Translations under genes and position numbers: made by a program
Assembly: GCA_905235355.1 (NCBI GenBank)
Contig: CAJOLM010000043.1
Span: 1 to 8,982 of the forward strand
From: an uncultured Elusimicrobiales bacterium
GTDB taxonomy: Bacteria; Elusimicrobiota; Elusimicrobia; Elusimicrobiales; Elusimicrobiaceae
Direction: 5' to 3'
DNA: 8,982 bases
The notes under the pieces: model-generated
Database searches by the model: none
What the model was told of the DNA's origin: nothing
The model's input: only the letters and a program-made list of their open reading frames with translations
Shown here: positions 1 to 6,149 of the stretch, one piece after another
How positions within the stretch are numbered: position 1 is the stretch's first letter
Layout: the number at the start of each line of letters is the position of its first letter

Positions 1-1
1 C

Positions 2-478
2 GCCTTTACGCTTATTGAACTATTAGTTGTCGTACTCATTATCGGCATATTGTCCGCTATTGCGTTGCCGCAATATCAAAAAGCAGTTATGAAAACACGT
101 TATGCCGCGATGAAAAATATGGCACATGGTTTGGAACAAGCGGAACGGGTTTATTATTTAGCTAACGGAACGTATACTAAAGTCATATCTGATTTGGGGG
201 TTTGTACTCCAAATGAAGCAGACACCCGGTGTGACTTTCCCTGGGGATATTGCATCATATATGATCAAACAACAGATGGCGGTGAAGCTCGTGTGCAATG
301 CAATAATACTATAATAGGGATGGCATATCAAATTAATCTTGAAACTAATCTACGGTTATGTTTGGGACGTAATCTGGATGAAAATTCTGCACAAAATAGT
401 ATTTGTAAAGCAGAAACGGGCCATTCTGGGCAAAAAAATACAACAAACGGTTATTGGGCTTGGAAATATCAAAAATAA
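2..478 (+). CDS. Type IV pilin-like protein (5' end off window)
   Basis: The frame is already open at the left edge and enters inside the class III signal sequence: A, then FTLIELLVVVLIIGIL, then SAIALPQYQKAV. This is the prepilin peptidase site followed by the hydrophobic N-terminal helix, with Glu at mature position 5. The start codon and basic leader lie before the window. The mature protein is about 157 residues, normal for a pilin or pseudopilin. After the helix come YYLANGTYTKVISDLGV, a pattern shared with the two other pilins here, and a variable domain with six Cys that could form disulfides. The tail holds a CKAETG motif close to the CKSETG of the pilin at 8466. The likely role is a subunit of a type IV pilus or pseudopilus, inserted in the inner membrane until assembly. 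Whether it is a major or minor pilin cannot be told. A terminator follows 33 bases after the stop, so it is probably the last gene of its transcript. Confidence 0.9.
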   Translation, partial: AFTLIELLVVVLIIGILSAIALPQYQKAVMKTRYAAMKNMAHGLEQAERVYYLANGTYTKVISDLGVCTPNEADTRCDFPWGYCIIYDQTTDGGEARVQCNNTIIGMAYQINLETNLRLCLGRNLDENSAQNSICKAETGHSGQKNTTNGYWAWKYQK

Positions 479-511
479 CCTTCTTTTTAGCAGCTTTTTA
501 ATAGCTTTTTT

Positions 512-548
512 GACCGCCGACTTGACTACTTTCTTGGCGGTCTTTTTT
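512..548 (+). terminator. Intrinsic terminator of the first pilin gene
   Basis: GACCGCC (512-518) pairs perfectly with GGCGGTC (536-542) and is followed directly by six T (543-548). The loop is 17 bases. It starts 33 bases after the pilin stop codon on the same strand. Confidence 0.7.
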
Positions 549-592
549 GCAGTTTTTTTACCATATTTATTTTTTCTTCGTAATATAGATAG

Positions 593-775
593 CTGAAGGG
601 GCACAAAAAACCGCCCTGTAAAAATTGTAACCAATGAAGCGACGTTGTAGAAAAACCAAATTGGCAAAAAGCGCCTGTTAGAGCGTGAAATTGCCTGGGT
701 GCGCCGCGCGCGGCGATTGACCTGGGACTGCTGCCCAAAGTGGTAGATGCTATCAAGCGCGCCAAAGCGAAATAA
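593..775 (+). pseudogene. Remnant of an unrecognised gene, two in-frame TGA stops
   Basis: One frame runs from 593 to a TAA at 773-775. It is broken only by TGA at 635-637 and TGA at 686-688. It reads LKGHKKPPCKNCNQ, stop, SDVVEKPNWQKAPVRA, stop, then a tail ending AAIDLGLLPKVVDAIKRAKAK. The last 60 bases have clear coding character (CTG, CTG, CCC, AAA, GTG, ATC, AAG, CGC, GCC), are more GC-rich than their surroundings, and end just before a terminator, as a genuine 3' end would. There is a CxxC pair near the start. I do not recognise the family. No start codon or ribosome binding site is seen, and the terminator at 512-548 isolates it from the pilin gene. It is most simply the decayed 3' part of a gene. 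Chance open sequence cannot be excluded for the upstream half. Confidence 0.35.
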
Positions 776-788
776 AAGATTATTAGTG

Positions 789-823
789 AAAAACCCCGGT
801 GCTTTTCAGCGCCGGGGTTTTTT
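789..823. terminator. Bidirectional intrinsic terminator
   Basis: CCCCGGTGC (794-802) pairs with GCGCCGGGG (809-817) with one G-U pair and a 6-base loop. Five A precede it (789-793) and six T follow it (818-823), so it can act in both directions. It would end the remnant at 593-775 from the left and the minus-strand pilin gene that stops at 837 from the right. Confidence 0.85.
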
Positions 824-836
824 AATATGACTATAA

Positions 837-1535
837 TTAAGGAAGTTGCCAGGTTTGTACACCATTGCCGTCCACTTTATCAAAACCATTTTCTAATTTT
901 TCGCAAAAGTCGCCAGGTGCCGGATTTATCTCTGCACACGCTAGCTGTCCGGGGTGCCTTGTAGAAGGTATTCGGAAACCATTACATTTATATTTGCCGG
1001 ATGTGTAATAAGCAAAAATAGTGCCATGAGCAGCCAAGTTTGTGGCATTAATAATCACACGGAAATCTTTTCCTTGTCTCACAGAATCAGTTCCTTGAAT
1101 ACCGTAATAGCAGATACTTTCGTGAGTGCCGCTTTGTGCAGGTGCTTCTAATGGTAAATCTACATCCAGTTCGTTGAAATTACCTGCATAAGTTCCATTT
1201 GCCATAAAATAAACAAGTTGTGCCTGATATATTGATTTAACAAGTGTTTTTAGCTCGGCATTTCTGCTTTTCCATACAGCTTTTTCATATTGCGGCAAGG
1301 CAATAGCAGATAAAATACCAATGATGAGTACGACGACTAATAATTCTATTAGGGTGAAGGCTTGTTGCTTATCATATAATGTCATTCCCGAAGGTTTCTG
1401 TCGGGAATCTTCCGCTGATTTTGTTTTTATTAAACAAGGGAACAACCGCTGAGTGAAATAACGGCAAGTAAGTCGAAGATCCCCGACAACATTCCTCGGG
1501 GATGACACTTTGTTTACATTTTTGTTGTGTTTCAT
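837..1535 (-). CDS. Type IV pilin-like protein with enlarged prepilin leader
   Basis: A 232-residue product. The prepilin site is A59 followed by FTLIELLVVVLIIGIL and SAIALPQYEKAV. The mature part is about 173 residues with the shared YFMANGTYAGNFNELDV segment and four Cys in the variable domain. ATG at 1535 is chosen because AGGAGA (minus strand of 1541-1546) lies five bases upstream. The alternative ATG at 1385 (MTLYDKQQA, then FTLIE) would give an ordinary 9-residue leader but has only a poor ribosome binding site. With the upstream start the leader is 59 residues, of which about residues 10-52 are encoded by a 128-bp dispersed repeat. Without it the leader would be MKHNKNVNK joined to LYDKQQA, a normal size. 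Position -1 is Ala rather than the usual Gly, as in the other pilins here. Expression is probably controlled by the structured leader RNA upstream. Likely role: subunit of a type IV pilus or pseudopilus. Confidence 0.88.
   Translation of the reverse strand: MKHNKNVNKVSSPRNVVGDLRLTCRYFTQRLFPCLIKTKSAEDSRQKPSGMTLYDKQQAFTLIELLVVVLIIGILSAIALPQYEKAVWKSRNAELKTLVKSIYQAQLVYFMANGTYAGNFNELDVDLPLEAPAQSGTHESICYYGIQGTDSVRQGKDFRVIINATNLAAHGTIFAYYTSGKYKCNGFRIPSTRHPGQLACAEINPAPGDFCEKLENGFDKVDGNGVQTWQLP
1380..1507. repeat. 128-bp TGTCAT repeat, copy A (inside the pilin leader)
   Basis: The ends are near-perfect inverted repeats: TGTCATTCCCGA on the left and TCGGGGATGACA on the right. Each end also forms its own hairpin, ATTCCCGA/TCGGGAAT (1384-1391 with 1401-1408) and ATCCCCGA/TCGGGGAT on the right. 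Two more copies in the same orientation lie at 7993-8116 and 8224-8335. It carries no gene of its own, so it is a MITE-like or REP-like non-autonomous element. No clear target duplication is visible. This copy is open throughout in the frame of the surrounding minus-strand pilin gene. Confidence 0.75.
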
Positions 1536-1567
1536 AACAGTCTCCTTTTTCTATTTTGAAACGCAAC

Positions 1568-1620
1568 AAAAACGGCTGTGTCTTGCTTGAGAGTATCCTC
1601 ACTTCAACCAAGAACAGCCG
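1568..1620 (-). terminator. Conditional terminator in the pilin leader
   Basis: On the minus strand, CGGCTGTTCTTG (1620-1609) pairs with CAAGACACAGCCG (1585-1573), giving 12 pairs with one bulged base. TTTTT (1572-1568) follows. The 5' arm is the same stretch that can instead pair upstream with 1711-1699, so the terminator would form only when that upstream pairing is absent. Confidence 0.55.
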
Positions 1621-1783
1621 TAGTCTGCCGTGCATAGCACGGCAAACACTCGGCACAAAACGCCCGGGTAATTAATCCGTTCATTTTGTGCCTGACATCG
1701 GCTGTTTTTGGAGAGGATACTCTTGCCTAACGGCAAAGTCCGTTTCTTAAACGGTTCCAAAAACAGATAAAATTGTAACTACC
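1568..1783 (-). promoter_or_regulatory. Structured leader RNA, attenuator- or riboswitch-like
   Basis: Read on the minus strand, four segments can pair in competing ways. Segment 1 (1766-1757, CTGTTTTTGG) pairs perfectly with part of segment 2 (1711-1702, CCAAAAACAG). Segment 2 extended (1711-1699) pairs 12 of 13 with segment 3 (1620-1608, CGGCTGTTCTTGG). Segment 3 pairs with segment 4 (1585-1573, CAAGACACAGCCG, one bulge), which is followed by five T, forming an intrinsic terminator. The 2:3 form is further clamped by GAGTATCCTC/GAGGATACTC (1722-1713 with 1600-1591) and encloses two perfect hairpins, with arms at 1652-1660/1684-1692 and 1627-1633/1637-1643. Segments 1 and 2 enclose two smaller hairpins. 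The unit ends about 30 bases before the start of the pilin gene. I cannot match it to a riboswitch class I know. A free-standing small RNA is the alternative. Confidence 0.6.
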
Positions 1784-1788
1784 ATTTT

Positions 1789-1816
1789 AGTATAGCAAAT
1801 TTGCCAAGGCGCGCAA
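1789..1816 (-). promoter_or_regulatory. Extended -10 promoter for the leader and pilin gene
   Basis: The minus strand reads TG-C-TATACT at 1797-1789, an extended -10 with five of six consensus bases. A weak -35, TTGCGC (1816-1811), sits 16 bases upstream. Transcription would begin near 1783, leaving an untranslated leader of about 245 bases before the pilin start. Confidence 0.5.
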
Positions 1817-1826
1817 GACAGCGCAT

Positions 1827-1858
1827 AAAAAACCCCGCTCAAGTGAGCGGGGTTTTGT
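1827..1858 (-). terminator. Terminator of the Lys/Ala-rich gene
   Basis: CCCCGCTC (1833-1840) and GAGCGGGG (1845-1852) form a perfect 8-bp stem with an AAGT loop. Six A at 1827-1832 give a U-tract on the minus strand, 15-20 bases past the stop codon at 1873. Four T on the other side would allow weak use in the plus direction. Confidence 0.85.
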
Positions 1859-1872
1859 GTGACTTGAAAAAC

Positions 1873-2481
1873 TTATTTGGTTAAAGATTTCCAAGCGTTG
1901 ACTTCGTTTTTTGCGTTCTTTTCCGTAGATCTTACCGTTTCTTTGGCGGCAGCTTTCTTGGCAGATAAGTTCGCTTTGGCATCTTCTAACTTTGTTTTGG
2001 CAGCAGCTTTTTCTTCTTTGGTGGAAGCGTTTTTGACGGCTGCTTTGGCTTCTTCTACTTTAGCTTTAGCGGCATCTACTTTGGCTTTGCCGGATTCTTT
2101 GGCGGCTTCTACTTTGGCTTTGCCTTCTGCTTTTTGTTCTTTCAAGGTAGCTTTTTTGTCAGCAACTACTTGTTTAGCAGTGGCTTTTTGATCTTTTTTA
2201 GCAGCTTTGAGTTCGGCTTTCTTTTCGGCCACTACTTCTTTGGCTTCTTTCTTTTGTGCTTTGGCAGCAGCTTTCAAATCGGCTTTAGAAGCTTTGGTGG
2301 TAACGACGGCCGCTTCCGTGATTTGAATTTGCTCCGTTGCGTTTTCACGGGCAGCAGCTACTTTGGTTTGTACACAGCTGACATCGCAGTCAGCATCGCC
2401 GGCTTGGCAGTTGCAGGTTTGGGCGGCAAAGGCAGTGCTTGCAGCAGCCAATACCGTTAGTACGGTAAATAATTTTTTCAT
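1873..2481 (-). CDS. Exported Lys/Ala-rich coiled-coil protein, function unknown
   Basis: A 202-residue product. Residues 1-19 are a clear signal peptide (KK, hydrophobic core, AFA before A20). Next comes a short cysteine cluster, C23, C25, C32 and C36, in an acidic stretch. From about residue 55 to 190 the sequence is almost entirely Lys, Ala, Glu, Val and Asp with no Pro and hardly any aromatics, so it should form a long charged helix or coiled coil. Imperfect internal repeats are visible, for example AKEVVAEKKAELKAAKK against AKQVVADKKATLKEQKA. The composition resembles LEA-like or histone H1-like tails, but the signal peptide argues for the periplasm or cell surface and against DNA binding. 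The start is fixed by AGGAGA five bases upstream. It is monocistronic, divergent from the gene at 2590, and has its own terminator. I do not recognise a named family. Confidence 0.85.
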   Translation of the reverse strand: MKKLFTVLTVLAAASTAFAAQTCNCQAGDADCDVSCVQTKVAAARENATEQIQITEAAVVTTKASKADLKAAAKAQKKEAKEVVAEKKAELKAAKKDQKATAKQVVADKKATLKEQKAEGKAKVEAAKESGKAKVDAAKAKVEEAKAAVKNASTKEEKAAAKTKLEDAKANLSAKKAAAKETVRSTEKNAKNEVNAWKSLTK

Positions 2482-2498
2482 CTGTTTCTCCTAATTAG

Positions 2499-2518
2499 AA
2501 TAGTGTTACAACACTATT
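2499..2518. promoter_or_regulatory. Palindrome upstream of the Lys/Ala-rich gene
   Basis: AATAGTGTT (2499-2507) and AACACTATT (2510-2518) are a perfect 9-bp inverted repeat around two bases. It lies 18-37 bases upstream of the minus-strand start at 2481 and between two divergent genes. This suits a repressor operator or, if transcribed, a hairpin in the 5' leader. Confidence 0.4.
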
Positions 2519-2574
2519 ATTTTACCAAAATATGCAGAAATCGTGCAGGAGTGCCCGCGTGCCTGCGTGCGATT

Positions 2575-2583
2575 TGATAAAAT
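2575..2583 (+). promoter_or_regulatory. Extended -10 of the membrane protein gene
   Basis: TG-A-TAAAAT ends six bases before the ATG at 2590. No -35 or ribosome binding site is seen. The spacing would place the transcription start on or next to the A of the start codon, giving a leaderless mRNA. Confidence 0.4.
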
Positions 2584-2589
2584 ATATGT

Positions 2590-3639
2590 ATGGATTTAGT
2601 ATTGCTGAAAACAATTCTGCTGGCGATTGTAGTAGTCAATTTACTGGTGTGGCCGCTAGTGTCCAAATGGGTGGAAAATCATTTGGAAATATTTTTGCTG
2701 CTGGTAGGCGTGGCGGCGGTGACTATTGCCGGCGGTTGGACTTATGAATTTATTTATCAGACGTTAAACGCGCCTGTCAATGTGGCGTTTATTGTGCTGG
2801 TGGTCAGCGTCATTTTCAATTATTATTCGCGCTATATTTTCCGCATTTTATTTATTTTATTTCGGTATCTTGAGCCGCGGCATAGTTTTGCTATTTTGGT
2901 TGTTCTGCTCGGTCTGACCAGCAGCGTGTTTAGTGTAACCGTAGCGGCTTTGATACTGGCTGAAGTGCTGCAGGTGGTTAGTTTAGAGCGCGACCAAATG
3001 ATTAAAGTAACGGTCTATGCCTGTTATGCTATCGGTTTGGGCGCGGTGCTGCTGCCCTTGGCTGAACCGCTGGGGCTGATTATTTATAATGAACTGACTG
3101 CCGGGCCGCATAAGGCTGATTTTTTCTTTATGCTGCGGCATTTTTTCTGGTGGATTGTGCCGGGTATTGCGCTCATGGGGTTTGCAGCCGGACACACGGT
3201 GCGCCATGCTAATACACTGGTGCAGCTGCATATCCGGGAAGATAAAGAAAATTACAAATCTATGCTGCGCCGGACGTGGCATATTTATCTGTTTGTTACG
3301 GCGTTGCATTTAATTAGTACAGGCTTGCGCCCGTTTGCGCAGCACACGATTGCGCATTTAAGCGGCAAGGTGCTGTTTTGGGCCAATTCCGTGTCCGTCA
3401 TTATTGATAATGCCACGCTGGCCGCTATTGAGGTCACGCCAACCGTGTCCGTGCCGGACCTGATGTATATGGTCATTGGGCTGGCGGCGTTTGGCAGTAT
3501 GCTGCTGCAGGGCAATTTGCCCAACATTGTAGCGTCTGAAAAGCTGGGCATCAAAAGCCGTGAGTGGGCGCGCGTAGCCGTGCCGGCCGGGTTAGTGCTA
3601 ATGACAGGCTATTTTATCGCCTTGTGTATTAAATTATAG
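2590..3639 (+). CDS. DUF1646-like polytopic membrane protein
   Basis: A 349-residue, very hydrophobic product with about ten membrane segments (roughly 4-24, 32-50, 62-78, 100-127, 138-158, 184-202, 229-247, 262-283, 290-306, 328-346). The second half holds IIDNATLAAIEV (271-282) and QGNLPNIVASEKLGIKSREW (307-326). These resemble conserved parts of the DUF1646 family, and the polar turns in membrane segments recall ion/citrate-type transporters. The family assignment is from memory of its motifs. The substrate is unknown and transport is an inference. ATG at 2590 is the first start after an in-frame stop at 2578 and lies just before the first membrane segment. No Shine-Dalgarno is present, unlike the other genes here. 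It is the only gene in its transcript unless transcription runs on into the hydrogenase operon 147 bases downstream. Confidence 0.8.
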   Translation: MDLVLLKTILLAIVVVNLLVWPLVSKWVENHLEIFLLLVGVAAVTIAGGWTYEFIYQTLNAPVNVAFIVLVVSVIFNYYSRYIFRILFILFRYLEPRHSFAILVVLLGLTSSVFSVTVAALILAEVLQVVSLERDQMIKVTVYACYAIGLGAVLLPLAEPLGLIIYNELTAGPHKADFFFMLRHFFWWIVPGIALMGFAAGHTVRHANTLVQLHIREDKENYKSMLRRTWHIYLFVTALHLISTGLRPFAQHTIAHLSGKVLFWANSVSVIIDNATLAAIEVTPTVSVPDLMYMVIGLAAFGSMLLQGNLPNIVASEKLGIKSREWARVAVPAGLVLMTGYFIALCIKL

Positions 3640-3684
3640 GGTTTTTCGCTTCCGTTCTACTCCCCAAAAGACTTCCTAATTATA

Positions 3685-3690
3685 TATAAT
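3685..3690 (+). promoter_or_regulatory. Candidate -10 box for the hydrogenase operon
   Basis: A perfect TATAAT lies 97 bases upstream of hydC. No convincing -35 is found 16-18 bases before it, so the call is tentative. Confidence 0.3.
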
Positions 3691-3695
3691 AGAAC

Positions 3696-3719
3696 AAAGA
3701 GGGTTTTTGCGCCCTTTTT
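3696..3719 (+). terminator. Candidate terminator after the membrane protein gene
   Basis: AAAGAGGG (3696-3703) can pair with CCCTTTTT (3712-3719) through three G-C pairs, A-T pairs and one G-U, with T as the final arm. It is weak. If it works, it ends the upstream transcript. If the TATAAT at 3685 is used, it lies in the hyd leader. A second hairpin, CTGCGC/GCGCAG (3722-3727 with 3734-3739), follows without a T-tract. Confidence 0.35.
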
Positions 3720-3786
3720 GGCTGCGCTTCCCCGCGCAGAAACAGTTTGATGTAATCTTTTTAAAGTGCTAAATTAAGGAGACTTC

Positions 3787-4272
3787 ATGACAGAAAAGTT
3801 TGCCCCTGTGGATAAAGTGCTGGAAGAGTTTAACTATGACAGCTCTAAACTCATCCCTATTCTGCAGCATGTACAAGATATTTATTCTTATCTGCCCGAA
3901 GACGTGATGCGCTACGTCGCAGATAAACTTAACATTTCTCCCGCCAAAGTGTTTGGCGTGGCGACGTTCTTTGCCCATTTCTCTATCAAACCGAAAGGAA
4001 AACACATTATTAAAGTGTGTAATGGTACGGCGTGCCATGTGAAAGGGTCTTCTGCGCTGATTGATGCCATTAGCAAAAAGCTAAACTTAAAAGCCGGGCA
4101 AGACACCTCTGCCGACGGTATGTTTACCTTAGAATGCGTGTATTGTTTGGGCGCGTGCGGGTTGGCCCCGGTTATGGTTATGGACCAGAGCGTGTATGGG
4201 CAAGTCACCCCGGAAAAGGCCACTGCCTTAATTGATGATATGGTCAAACAGGAGGCCGCTCATGCTAAATAA
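3787..4272 (+). CDS. hydC: NADH-dependent [FeFe]-hydrogenase, NuoE-like subunit HydC
   Basis: A 161-residue product of the 24-kDa NuoE/HndA/HydC family. An N-terminal helical region (about 1-65) precedes a thioredoxin-like [2Fe-2S] domain. Cluster ligands are C78 and C83 (CNGTAC) and C120 and C124 (CLGAC). C117 is an extra Cys three residues before the third ligand. By family precedent it passes electrons between the flavin/NAD(H) site of HydB and the rest of the complex in the cytoplasm. The start is fixed by AAGGAG (3776-3781) five bases before the ATG. The stop overlaps the start of hydB by 11 bases, so the two are translationally coupled. The name hndA would be equally valid. In respiratory complex I the same fold is NuoE, but no other nuo genes are present here and HydA follows. 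Confidence 0.93.
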   Translation: MTEKFAPVDKVLEEFNYDSSKLIPILQHVQDIYSYLPEDVMRYVADKLNISPAKVFGVATFFAHFSIKPKGKHIIKVCNGTACHVKGSSALIDAISKKLNLKAGQDTSADGMFTLECVYCLGACGLAPVMVMDQSVYGQVTPEKATALIDDMVKQEAAHAK

Positions 4273-6139
4273 AGATCTGAAAAAAATTACCGAAGAATTT
4301 AATAGCCAATACAAACAAATCGCCGGGCGCATTACCATTTGCGGCGGCACCGGTTGTGTGGCGAACGGTTGTATGAAAGTGTATGAGGCGTTTCAGGCGG
4401 AAATGAAGAAACAAAAAGTTACCTTCTGCTTGGAAATCAGCAAAGAGTGTCAAGGCCACTATTTAAGCTTAAGCGGTTGCCAAGGCTTCTGCGCACACGG
4501 TCCGCTGGTGACGGTTAATGACATTTTTTACACCCATGTCAAACCGGAAGACGTGCCGGAAATTATTGAAAAGACCGTCGTGAAAGGGGAAGTGATTGAC
4601 CGCTTGTTATATCACAACCCGGCCACAGGCGACGTGTGCGAACATAAAGATGATATTCCGTTTTATGCCAAGCAGCAGCGCATCTTGTTAAAAGACAGCG
4701 GACGCATCAATCCGCGGGATATTCACGAGTATATTGCTAACGGCGGTTATGCCCAAGCCAAACGCGTATTTACGGAAATGACGCCGGAAGAAGTATGCAA
4801 GGAAATGATTGAGTCCGGCTTGCGCGGCCGCGGCGGGGCAGGTTTCCCGACGGGTAAAAAATGGGATTCGGCCCGCTTGGAAAAAGAACCCAAAAAATAT
4901 ATCGTTTGCAACGGCGACGAAGGGGACCCGGGTGCTTTTATGGATAGCGCCGTCATGGAAGGAAACCCCAACGCCGTATTAGAAGGTATGATGATTGCCG
5001 CCCGCGCCACCGGAGCTGATGAAGGAGTGGTGTATGTGCGTATGGAATATCCGCTGGCAGTACGCAGCATCCGCGCGGCTATCAAACAGGCCGAAGAATT
5101 AGGCATTTTAGGCGACAATGTATTTGGCTCGGGCCAAAATTTCCGCATCCGCGTGATGGAAGGCGCGGGCGCATACGTCTGCGGTGAAGCCAGCGCCTTA
5201 ATCGCTTCTGTAGAAGGCCGCCGCGGTATGCCGCGTGTCAAACCGCCGCGCACCAGTTCCAAAGGGTTGTTCCAAAAACCGACGGTTGTGAACAATGTGG
5301 AAACATTGGCTCTAGTGCCCAAAGTGTATGAAATGGGCGCGAAAGAATTTAAGAAAATCGGTACCGAAAAAAGCTCCGGCACTAAGACCTTTGCCGTTAC
5401 AGGTCACGTGGCAAATACCGGGCTGACCGAAGTGCCCATGGGTACGACCTTGCGCCAACTGATTGACAATGTGGCAGGCGGTACCACCAACTCCGACGGT
5501 ACGATTAATAAAGACGCGTTTAAAGCTGCGCAAATCGGCGGGCCGTCCGGCGGTTGTTTGACCAAAGACCAGCTGGACTTGCCGCTTGATTTTGACTCTT
5601 TAAAATCCGTCGGTGCCATGATTGGTTCGGGTGGTCTAGTGGTCATGAACGAGCATACTTGTATGGTCAATGTGGCGCGCTTCTTCCTGGAATTTACCAA
5701 GAACGAATCGTGCGGCAAATGTGTGCCGTGTCGCGAAGGGACGGACCAGATGCTTTCGCTGCTGACCGATATTGTGGAAGGCCGCGGTACCATGGAAACG
5801 CTGGACACGCTAGAGGAGCTTGCCCGTGCCGTGCAGAAAACTTCTTTGTGCGGGTTGGGGCAATCGGCTCCGAACCCGGTGCTTTCTACCTTAAAGAATT
5901 TCCGCGAAGAATATATCGCCCACGTGAAGGACAAAACCTGTCCGGCGGGGGTGTGTAAGGCCCTGGCGAAATATCGTATTTTAGCCGATAAATGTAAGGG
6001 CTGCGGCATGTGCAAACGCGCTTGCCCGGTAGGCGCTATTGACGGACAAGTAGGCAAACCGCATCAAATAGATGCAAACAAATGTATCAAATGCGGCAAC
6101 TGCCAGCGTACTTGCAAATTTGGCGCCGTGACACGGTAG
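4262..6139 (+). CDS. hydB: NADH-dependent [FeFe]-hydrogenase, flavin subunit HydB
   Basis: A 625-residue product, NuoF/HndC-like. In order: an N-terminal thioredoxin-like [2Fe-2S] domain with C27, C32, C73 and C77; the NuoF core with the NADH/FMN glycine-rich loop GLRGRGGAGFPTGKKW (187-201) and GDEGDPGAFMD (218-228); a soluble ligand-binding (SLBB) part; a [4Fe-4S] site C484, C487, C490 and C530; a CPAGVC linker (560-565); and a C-terminal two-cluster ferredoxin with C578, C581, C584, C588 and C608, C611, C614, C618. It binds NAD(H) and FMN and distributes electrons to HydC and HydA. The start at 4262 is preferred over an in-frame ATG at 4232 because AGGAGG (4250-4255) sits six bases before it and the family begins there. 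The N-terminal domain does the job of the separate HndB protein in some relatives. hydA follows after 10 bases. Confidence 0.95.
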   Translation: MLNKDLKKITEEFNSQYKQIAGRITICGGTGCVANGCMKVYEAFQAEMKKQKVTFCLEISKECQGHYLSLSGCQGFCAHGPLVTVNDIFYTHVKPEDVPEIIEKTVVKGEVIDRLLYHNPATGDVCEHKDDIPFYAKQQRILLKDSGRINPRDIHEYIANGGYAQAKRVFTEMTPEEVCKEMIESGLRGRGGAGFPTGKKWDSARLEKEPKKYIVCNGDEGDPGAFMDSAVMEGNPNAVLEGMMIAARATGADEGVVYVRMEYPLAVRSIRAAIKQAEELGILGDNVFGSGQNFRIRVMEGAGAYVCGEASALIASVEGRRGMPRVKPPRTSSKGLFQKPTVVNNVETLALVPKVYEMGAKEFKKIGTEKSSGTKTFAVTGHVANTGLTEVPMGTTLRQLIDNVAGGTTNSDGTINKDAFKAAQIGGPSGGCLTKDQLDLPLDFDSLKSVGAMIGSGGLVVMNEHTCMVNVARFFLEFTKNESCGKCVPCREGTDQMLSLLTDIVEGRGTMETLDTLEELARAVQKTSLCGLGQSAPNPVLSTLKNFREEYIAHVKDKTCPAGVCKALAKYRILADKCKGCGMCKRACPVGAIDGQVGKPHQIDANKCIKCGNCQRTCKFGAVTR

Positions 6140-6149
6140 GAGCGTAATT

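Noticed and set aside
480..600. Lys-rich minus-strand frame (KKTAKKTAKKVVKSAV and so on) suggesting a histone-like tail
   Set aside because: It is the reverse reading of a T-rich terminator region after the first pilin gene. It has no start signal and runs into the pilin gene.
1749..1785. Twelve-codon leader peptide (ATG at 1785, MVVTILSVFGTV) that could couple translation to the attenuator
   Set aside because: Its ATG lies only three bases after the -10 box, upstream of the expected transcription start, and it has no ribosome binding site.
3747..3775. TTGATG-17-TAAATT as the promoter of hydCBA
   Set aside because: The transcript would start near 3782, after the AAGGAG ribosome binding site, which would then be lost.
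4232..4261. Upstream ATG start for hydB (ten extra residues)
   Set aside because: The ATG at 4262 has an ideal AGGAGG six bases upstream and fits the family N-terminus.
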